From Dactylis glomerata (lineage: Eukaryota; Streptophyta; Magnoliopsida; Poales; Poaceae): a stretch of 64,000 nt of DNA. The translations under genes and the position numbers were made by a program. The stretch is from NCBI GenBank assembly GCA_007115705.1, contig QXEO01000232.1, positions 4,764,880 through 4,828,879 on the forward strand. Direction: 5' to 3'. Under the pieces are notes generated by a model. The model worked only from the letters and a program-made list of their open reading frames with translations. It was not told the origin of the DNA and did not search any database. Positions within the stretch are counted from its first letter, which is position 1. Each line of letters starts with the position of its first letter. Shown here piece by piece: positions 56,561 through 64,000 of this stretch.

Positions 56561-59500
56561 ATGGAGAACTCTCCATTTGGTTTCCTATTTGGAAACACAT
56601 TTGCTGCTACTGCTGCACATGCGGAGGAATCACCACCGCCACCGCCTGCTGAAATTGATCCTTTTAAAATACCTATGAAAATTGTTGGGTGTATTATGGA
56701 TAACTGCTATTCAGGAGATGGAACTGTCCATCCGGGTGATCACTTATTATTTATACATGAATTATGCGAGTTGTTCAGGTATTTCACCAAGCCAGGTCAA
56801 GAAGAAATTTTTCTCTATATCATTGAAAGGCAGAGCTGAAGACTGGTATCGACTACTCCAAGATGGTCCATCTATGGCATGGGAGGATATTGTGCCTCTC
56901 TTTTATTCCAAGTTTTATCCTCCAAGTGAAATTCATAAAGACCGTAACAAGATATATAATTTTTGGCCTCATGATGGAGAGAGTATTGCCCAAGCGTGGG
57001 GGAGATTGAAGTTACTAATGCTCAAATGCCCCATTCATGAGCTCCCCAATAATATTGTTATTGATAATTTTTATGCGCGGCTTACTCTTCCTGATAAGGA
57101 TTATTTGGATGCTTCTTGCTTTGGATCATTTACTCATATGAAAGAAGATGCCAAGTGGAAACATCTTGACCGTATACAAGAGAATGCTGAAGGATGGGAA
57201 AACGACAAAGGTAGGAAGTCAGGTATAAACTATGATTATGAATGCATTACATCTTTTATGGGAACCGATGACTTTCATAGTGTTAGCGCTGCTTATGGTC
57301 TTGATTCCCAAATACTTGCTAATTGTCTTAAGGCCTTTGCCTCTTATATTGATGTTCCAAAGAAAGATTGGAACAAATATCATGCGCCTTACAAAGATTC
57401 TATTAGTCATATTCCTGCTGCAGCTACTGAAGTTTGTACTGTTGATAGCCTCGTGCCTGAACCTTATTTTGAGAAGACACCTTTCCCTGCTAAGGTAAAG
57501 AAGTACTCTACTTTGGTAAGTGTGTCTAATAAAAGTACTAAGAAAGCTGCAGAGCCTGATGAGCAAATTACTATTAAGTCTCCTGTTGCTATATTGAAAG
57601 ATCTTGTAACTAAAGATGTAGGAGATGAATATATTCTTTTTTGTGACGATGCTTCTAACATTCTTTCACATCCTAAAAAGCACAGGAAAGCAAGTGTTCC
57701 TGTTATCTCTGTCAGGATTGGAGATCATTGCTATTATGGCTTATGTGATATTGGTGCTAGTGCAAGTGCTATTCCTTTGGAGCTTTATAAAGAAATTATG
57801 CACGAGATTGGCGCTTGTGAACTTGAAGATATTGATGTGGTTGTTCAGCTTGCTAACAGAGAGACAGTTTGGCCTCTTGGTATTGTTCGAGATGTGGAAG
57901 TTCTTTGCAGTAAGACTAAGTACCCTACTGATTTTCTAGTACTCGGTAAGGAGGCTAGTAAAACTTGTCCTATTATTTTTGGTAGACCCTTTTTGAACAC
58001 TTGTGGCGCCATAATAGATTGTAAGAAAGAGAAATTTTTTACTAAGTTTAATGGAGAGTCTTATGAGTTTAATTTTTCCAAGTTTGCTAAGACTTCTTAT
58101 GAAAATGACATGCCTAATGAAAATTTTCGAGTTGAGCAGCTTGCTTCTATTGCTCTTGCCCCTAATAATGCCTTGCATCAATTCATGGAAGATCACGAAA
58201 GTGATGTTTTTAGCAAGGAAAGAGAAGAGATTGACGATATTCTCCTTCGTCAACCACAACTACTCAAGCATAATCTACCTGTGGAGGATCTTGGTACCAC
58301 TTTGCCGCCTAGAGAAGATCCTGTGTTTGAATTAAAACCTTTGCCTGATGACCTCAAATATGCTTATATTGATGATAAGAAAATATATCCTGTTATTATT
58401 AGTTCTAAACTTTCAGGAAAGGAAGAAGAAAGATTATTGGAGATATTGAGGAAACATCGAGGAGCTATGGGATATACTCTTGATGATTTAAAAGGGATTT
58501 CTCCTACTTTATGTTAGCATGCCATTAATATGGAGAAAGATGCGAAGCCAGTTGTGGAGCATCAGCGCCGCCTAATTCCCAAGATGAAGGATGTGGTAAG
58601 AAATGAGGTATTAAAACTCCTTGATGCTGGCATTATTTATCCTATTGCTGATAGTAGATGGGTTAGTCCCGTTCATTGTGTTCCTAAGAAGGGAGGTATG
58701 ACTGTTGTACCTAATGAGAATAACGAGCTTATTCCTCAAAGGGTAGTTATCGGTTATAGAATGTGCATTGATTATAGGAAGGTAAACAAAGTTACTAAGA
58801 AAGATCATTACCCTTTACCGTTTATAGATCAAATGCTAGAAAGGTTGTCTAAGAAGACTCATTTTTGTTTCCTTGATGGTTATTCTGGTTTTTCTCAAAT
58901 TGCTGTTAAGAAGGATGATCAAGAGAAAACCACTTTTACTTGTCCTTATGGAACTTATGCTTATAGACGTATGCCTTTTGGTTTATGCAATGCTCCTGCT
59001 ACTTTTCAAAGATGCATGTCTGCTATTTTTCATGGCTTTTGTGAAGAAATTGTGGAGGTCTTCATGGACGATTTCTCCGTCTATGGAACTTCTTTTGATA
59101 ATTGTTTGCACAACCTTGATAAAGTTTTGCAGAGGTGCGAAGAAACTAACCTTGTTCTTAATTGGGAGAAATGCCACTTTATGGTGAATGAAGGAATTGT
59201 CCTTGGACATAAAATCTCTGAAAGAGGTATTGAAGTTGACAGAGCAAAAGTGAAGGCAATTGAGAAAATGCCATGTCCAAGAGATGTTAAAGGTATTCGT
59301 AGTGTTCTTGGTCATGCTGGTTTCTATAGGAGGTTTATTAAAGATTTCTCTAAGATTTCAAAGCCTCTTACCAATCTTCTTCAAAAGGATGTACCGTTTG
59401 TCTTTGATGATGATTGTAAGGAAGCTTTTGAAACTCTTAAGAAGGCTTTAACTACTGCTCCTATTGTTCAACCACCTGATTGGAATTTACCTTTTGAAAT

Positions 59501-61280
59501 TATGTGTGATGCTAGTGATTTTGGTGTTGGCGCTGTTCTTGGACAGCGCGTAGATAATAAGTTGAATGTTATTCATTATGCTAGTAAGACTCTTGATGCT
59601 GCTCAGAAGAATTATGCTACTACTGAGAAAGAGTTTCTTGCTGTTGTTTTTGCATGTGATAAGTTTAGATCTTATATTGTTGATTCTAAAGTTACTATTC
59701 ATACTAATCACGCTGCTATTAGATATCTTATGACTAAGAAGGATGCTAAGCCTAGGCTTATTAGATGGGTGTTGCTTTTACAAGAGTTTGATTTGCATAT
59801 CGTAGATAGGAAAGGTGCTGAAAACCCTGTGGCTGACAACTTGTCTAGATTGGAAAATATTTCTTTTGATCCTATTCCTGTTAATGATAGTTTTCCAAAT
59901 GAACAGTTGGCTGCAATAAATGTAACTTCACGAGACCTTCCTTGGTATGCTGATTATGCTAACTTTATAGTTTCCAAGTATTTGCCTCCGACCTTTACAG
60001 CTCAGCAAAGAAGAAAATTCTTCTATGACTTAAGGCATTATTTTTGGGATGACCCACATTTATATAAAGAAGGAGTTGATGGTATCATGAGAAGATGCGT
60101 ACCGGAATACGAGCAACAAGAGATATTAAGAAAATGCCATAGCAGTGCTTATGGAGGGTATCATGCTGGAGATAGAACCGCATAGAAGGTTCTACAATCA
60201 GGTTTTTATTGGCCAACCCTCTTTAAGGATGCCAGAAGGTATGTTTTATCTTGTGATGAATGTCAAAGAGTTGGAAATATTTCTGGACGCAATGAAATGC
60301 CTATGAATTACACTCTTGTTATTGAACCGTTTGATTGTTGGGGATTTGACTTTATGGGTCCTTTTCCTCCTTCAAAAGGCTATACCCATATACTTGTTGC
60401 CGTAGATTATGTTACTAAATGGGTAGAAGCCATACCTACAAAGAGTGCCGATGGTGAGACTTCGTTAAAAATGCTTAAGGATGTTATTTTTCCTAGGTTC
60501 GGAGTGCCTAGATATCTTATGACTGACGGAGGTTCTCATTTTATTCATGGTAGTTTTAGAAAGACTCTTGCTAAGTATGATGTCAATCATAGAATTGCTT
60601 CTGCTTATCATCCCCAAACTAGTGGGCAGGTAGAGCTTTCAAATAGAGAGATCAAGTCTATCTTGCAGAAGACTGTTAGTAGATCTAGGAAAAACTGGGC
60701 TAGTAAGTTAAATGACGCTTTATGGGCTTATAGAACTGCTTATAAGAACCCCATGGGTATGTCTCCTTATAAGATGGTTTACGGAAAAGCGTGTCACCTG
60801 CCTTTAGAATTAGAACACAAAGCTTTTTGGGCAGTGAGAGAGCTTAATAGAGATTTTAAACTAGCCGGTAAGAAGAGGTTGTTAGATTTGAGTTCTCTAG
60901 ATGAGTGGAGAAACGAAGCGTATGAGAATGCCAGACTTTTCAAAGAGAAAGTCAAGCAATGGCATGATAAGAGAATTCTTAAGAGAGAGTTCCATGTTGG
61001 TGAGAAAGTTCTATTGTATAGGTCTCGTCTCAGATTTTTTGTAGGTAAATTACTTTCTAAATGGGAAGGACCATATGTTATTGTGGAAGTGTACCGCTCA
61101 GGTGCTATTAAGATTGCTTCATTGAAAGATGATTCTACACAAGTGGTGAATGGGCAAAGACTCAAACACTATATTTCTGGAGATTCTTATAATGAAGATG
61201 TTGATGTTATTGAAACAGTTTCTCCGGAAGATTACATCCAAGACAAACTGCAGGAACCTGCAGAGTTCATTTTCGAATAG
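56561..61280 (+). pseudogene. gag-pol: C gag-pol polyprotein, broken by one deletion and two nonsense codons
   Basis: It starts MENSPFGFLFGN at 56561 and ends EPAEFIFE at 61280; domain order and motifs follow B. Relative to B, 8 bp are missing after 56778, shifting the gag frame. TAG at 58515-58517 replaces CAG between protease and RT. TAG at 60183-60185 replaces CAG in the integrase zinc finger. The RNase H motif HTDHAAIRYL reads HTNHAAIRYL, an Asp-to-Asn change at codon 59706-59708. The RT active site VFMDDFSVYG and the integrase D,D,E residues are intact. The C-terminal 22 residues lost in B are kept here. At the RT/RNase H join C has the in-frame version, so C and B together show the ancestral frame. 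Confidence 0.93.
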
Positions 61281-61408
61281 GTAATAGTTCTAGTCAGAAA
61301 AGTTTCGCGAAAAGTTCTTCCTTTAATATTTTTGCTGATTTTAATAAATATGAAAAATCACGAGACGAAAACGGGGAGGAAAAGAAGTCCGTGTGTATCT
61401 CACACATG

Positions 61409-61524
61409 GGTGGCGCGGGCCCACCCCTGGCCGCGCCACCTACGTGTGAGAACACCTCGGAACTCTTTTCCATCCCGGTTTCCTCCTGTGACTTCGTTTC
61501 GATGTATAATTTTCGTCTATTTAA
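61409..61524 (+). promoter_or_regulatory. Promoter-like block ahead of C's accessory ORF
   Basis: Hairpin GGTGGCGCGGGCCCA ... TGGCCGCGCCACC (61409-61440) followed by TATTTAA (61518-61524), 95 bp before the ORF start at 61619. The layout is the same as in B. Confidence 0.45.
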
Positions 61525-61618
61525 CCCCCCGGAGTCCCCGAGGTCTGTATATCGTTTTCTCGTCGTGTTTTGTTTCGAGCTGTTTCTGTCAGGAATTGCC
61601 CTCGGCTTTGAAGTTATA

Positions 61619-62119
61619 ATGTCTTCGTCTGGTTCATCTAAAGAGAACCCTCTTGCGGATCCCATCAACCCGTATATGAGGGAACTGAAGATGCATCTGA
61701 AGGAGTTGTCACTCAAGGATGGGGAGTTGCAGATTAAAGATGTTCAAGGACCCAAGGGAGAAGGGAGTCTCGAAGCAAGGATGGAAGTACTGGAACAGGA
61801 AGTTTTCAAATACAAGAAGATGGCGGAACGCGAGGTAGAAATTATCTATAGGATTAATCAAGAGCTTGTCGCCAAGTACAAGAAAGAGACTATAGAACTT
61901 TGGAAGGATGTCCTCTCACTCCAAGAGACCACTAGCCTATTACAAGCACAACTCTACGACGTGCATAACCAAAATTGTGAGTATGAAGCTAGATTTCAAC
62001 AAATGAGTGCTGCTGCAAGTTTCAGGATTTTGGAGACCAAGACATCCTTCTTTGATGGAGGACCTCTGCCTTGGAAGTACGGCAACGATGAAGTCCCACC
62101 GCCACCACCAAAGGAGTAA
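61619..62119 (+). CDS. C accessory ORF after integrase (166 residues), coiled coil, unknown function
   Basis: It starts MSSSGSSKENPLADPINPYM and ends PPPPPKE. From about residue 23 to 145 it is almost entirely predicted coiled coil (MRELKMHLKELSLKDGELQ, LEARMEVLEQEVFKYKKMAE, IYRINQELVAKYKKETIEL, LLQAQLYDVHNQNCEYEARF). A short conserved-looking tail FFDGGPLPWKYGNDE precedes the proline run. No signal peptide or membrane span is present from this start. A longer in-frame reading from 61391 would add a hydrophobic segment (YRFLVVFCFELFLSG) that is also present upstream in B; if translated it could act as a signal-anchor. The frame is undamaged although gag-pol is broken in three places. The core is unrelated to the ORF in B. 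Confidence 0.6.
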   Translation: MSSSGSSKENPLADPINPYMRELKMHLKELSLKDGELQIKDVQGPKGEGSLEARMEVLEQEVFKYKKMAEREVEIIYRINQELVAKYKKETIELWKDVLSLQETTSLLQAQLYDVHNQNCEYEARFQQMSAAASFRILETKTSFFDGGPLPWKYGNDEVPPPPPKE

Positions 62120-63792
62120 TTCGTCATCGGTTTAGGCATCCCATTGGCTTGTTCCAAGCTTGGGGGAGTGCCGCGGTATCACATCATTACCTTTTGTTCA
62201 TTTACTTTTCAAGTAGAGTCTTTTCATGAATAGAGAAGTTATCATATAGAATAGTTTGCAGTTGGAAGTATCCTCCTTAGTTAGTTATCTTTGTATCCCT
62301 TGGTGTGAGTTGCGGTAATGAAATATTAATGAGAAGTTTTATCGTTTACTTTTCGCACACTTTATGTTAGTTTGCAATTTCTCTTATGTGACTAGTCTTG
62401 TTGATTGGTATTGGTATCACATTGGGAGCTTGAGTAGATTTAGTTGGTTTTGGAAAACCTAGCTTGGTCAGTAGCAACTTTACCTTGAGGTTTGAGTAGA
62501 AAAGAATAAAGAAGTGCTTGTAGTTACATCACTTCAGTTTTCCTTATGTTTGGCTTATAAGCATTGTTATTCTTAAAGTTAAAATCGTTGTACCTTCAAG
62601 GGAGTTTGCATGATTGTTCTTATTATATGTATGTTCGTTTGTTTCATGCAACTCTTATGCTTGCTACCCAACCTTGCTAGCCAAAAACCTGTACTGAGAG
62701 GAAATACTTCTCGTGCATCCAATTCCCAAAAGCCAAGTCACTTCCAAAGAGTCCACTATAAATTCCTATGCATGGTATTTTAAGCCATTCCAAGTAAATT
62801 TTCATGTGCTACCTTTCAAAAACTTTCAAACACTTCTCATTTTGTGCCACTGTTTTTAGCTCATGAGGACGTAGTGGATGGGTTTGTTATCTACCATACT
62901 AAATTAAGTACCCCTCGACTAGGCAGCTTCATCTGCTCGTCATTAATTTTGCAAGGGAGCTGGTCAGACCATTATAATCTCAAAGGAAAGAAAAAAAGGG
63001 GCACTCCTCCAATGGATTGTGAAAGTTGGTCGGCACCCGATGGAATCGGTTAGCCATGGTTTGAGAAAGGAAAAAGGTGGGGAGGAGTGCAAAGCTATAA
63101 AAGAGCACCAAAGTGCCAACTAATTAAACATCTCGGAACCGCTCTCACTTGTTTAGTATGGAAGATATCAAGAACTCCGTTGCTAGTCGTTGACAAAAGC
63201 AACCACCTCTCAAAACAATTTTACCTCTGTTTTACAAATGAAAAGCTCTAGCACATGTTTAATCCCTGCTTCCCTCTGCGAAGGGCCTATCTTTTACTTT
63301 TATGTTGAGTCAACCTATTTCCCTCTATCTCAAGCAAGCATTTGAGTTGTTATGTTTCACTCATCCATATGTTGATCCGTTTAATCATGTTTATTATCTT
63401 CCTTGTTTTGTGTAACGCTTTTGTCTGAAGGAATACATCTTTGAAAGCTTTCTATGAATGCAAAAGTTTACTTTGTTGAGCATATAGTCTTTGCTATATT
63501 AGCTCTGTTTTAAAAGGCTCCGTCTTAAAGAAAGAATAGCTTGTTCATCGTTCTTTGACCAAGAGCTAAGGTTTGCCATTGCCAATTATAATTTACCTTG
63601 TGCACCTTTACATGTGATTCCCTTTTACCTATTGCAAGTTTACATCTTATAAAGGGAAGTTGCTGTCTATTATAATTTGTGCCTTAGTGAATGTGATGCT
63701 TCTTGTCCGTATTTTGATTATCGACACTTCACTCCATAAACATGTGGTCATGTTTACCGAGTTTAGTTTTCGCTTGGGGACAAGCGAGGTCT
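62120..63792 (+). other. 3' non-coding region of C
   Basis: It matches B 24080-26874 without the solo LTR and gives the empty-site sequence for it near 62916-62925. A polypurine-like AAGCTTGGGGGAGTG lies at about 62156. No ORF with support. Confidence 0.75.
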
Positions 63793-63810
63793 AAGCTTGG
63801 GGGGGGGGGT
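63793..63810 (+). promoter_or_regulatory. Polypurine tract of C
   Basis: AAGCTT followed by 11 G and a T directly before TGATATGTCC. Confidence 0.88.
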
Positions 63811-64000
63811 TGATATGTCCAATTTGCATCACTATTTTGTATCATAATTTACTGTTATTCATTGATATATTTCATATTTAGATATGATACTTATGTTATT
63901 TCCTTTGTTTTCACATGTTTGATGATCATCGGAGGAGTTGCTGCCGGAGTCGGGATTCTGCTGGAAAAAGGACCATCAAGAGACCATATTTTGAAGATCA
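63811..64000 (+). repeat. C 3' LTR, first 190 bp (cut by window edge)
   Basis: It begins TGATATGTCCAATTTGCATC and matches the start of the C 5' LTR, with a C-to-T change at its sixth base. Confidence 0.92.

Larger units (their letters stand above)
54930..64000 (+). mobile_element. C: near-complete Athila-type Gypsy element, sister of B (right LTR cut by edge)
   Basis: Same family as B, with opposite orientation. Order: 5' LTR, PBS, gag-pol, accessory ORF, non-coding region, PPT, first 190 bp of the 3' LTR. The left flank is AGAGA (54925-54929); the matching right duplication is off the window. Gag-pol carries one 8-bp deletion and two nonsense changes relative to B. Confidence 0.93.

Noticed and set aside
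63811..63820. Functional difference at the sixth base of 3' LTRs (TGATATG against TGATACG in B and C)
   Set aside because: A1 shows the reverse (change in the 5' LTR), so independent CpG decay is the simpler reading.

Overview
The window is nuclear DNA of a grass. I infer Pooideae, probably a Triticeae-type genome, because host genes are sparse, spliced and separated by nested LTR retrotransposons whose LTR ends look like those common in wheat and its relatives. No database search was possible, so family names for repeats are from memory and tentative. Only three host loci are visible. They are the last two visible exons of an unrecognised minus-strand gene running off the left edge (1-344), a minus-strand molybdenum-cofactor gene of the MoaC/CNX3 family (CDS 1102-2469, two coding exons), and a plus-strand gene for a 53-residue membrane protein (16361-16522).

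Layout. 1-4660 holds host genes plus small SINE/MITE-like remnants. 4661-14591 is a complete minus-strand Copia-type element (E1) with 2.3-kb LTRs and target duplication ACCTA; it keeps a frameshifted gag but no pol. 14597-17040 holds the small membrane-protein gene. 17046-18902, continued at 53124-53710, is an array of about five ~280-bp tandem repeats. One unit carries a GC-rich 1.16-kb retroposon with a 13-bp target duplication.

18903-53123 is one nest of insertions, each level dated by its own 5-bp duplication. Gypsy element A1 (minus, CCCAA) sits in the repeat array. Element A2 (plus, same LTR family, CATAG) sits inside A1's left LTR. Gypsy element B (minus, AGCAA) sits inside A2. A 1.1-kb solo LTR (GAGGG) sits inside B. 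A2's 3' end is rearranged: it holds an unexplained 2.6-kb block with a 57-bp minisatellite, an inverted LTR fragment, and a truncated Tat-type Gypsy element (D). D carries gag on the minus strand and an intron-containing accessory gene on the opposite strand. To the right, 53711-54929 is a third A-type LTR (A3), into which element C (plus, a sister of B) is inserted; C runs off the right edge.

A, B and C have the Athila-type arrangement: a primer-binding site starting TGGCGCC, LTRs of about 1.5-1.6 kb, a D-[IL]-G-A protease and no chromodomain. B and C encode gag, protease, reverse transcriptase, RNase H and integrase, and could supply these in trans to A1 (gag-protease only) and A2 (one unknown ORF). 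The least explained parts are the accessory reading frames. B and C each carry an ORF after integrase with matching ends but unrelated cores, preceded by a conserved GC hairpin and a TATA-like box. A2 carries a 190-codon non-gag ORF in the position where its sister A1 has gag. All full-length polyproteins are broken, largely by C-to-T stop codons typical of methylated, silenced repeats.
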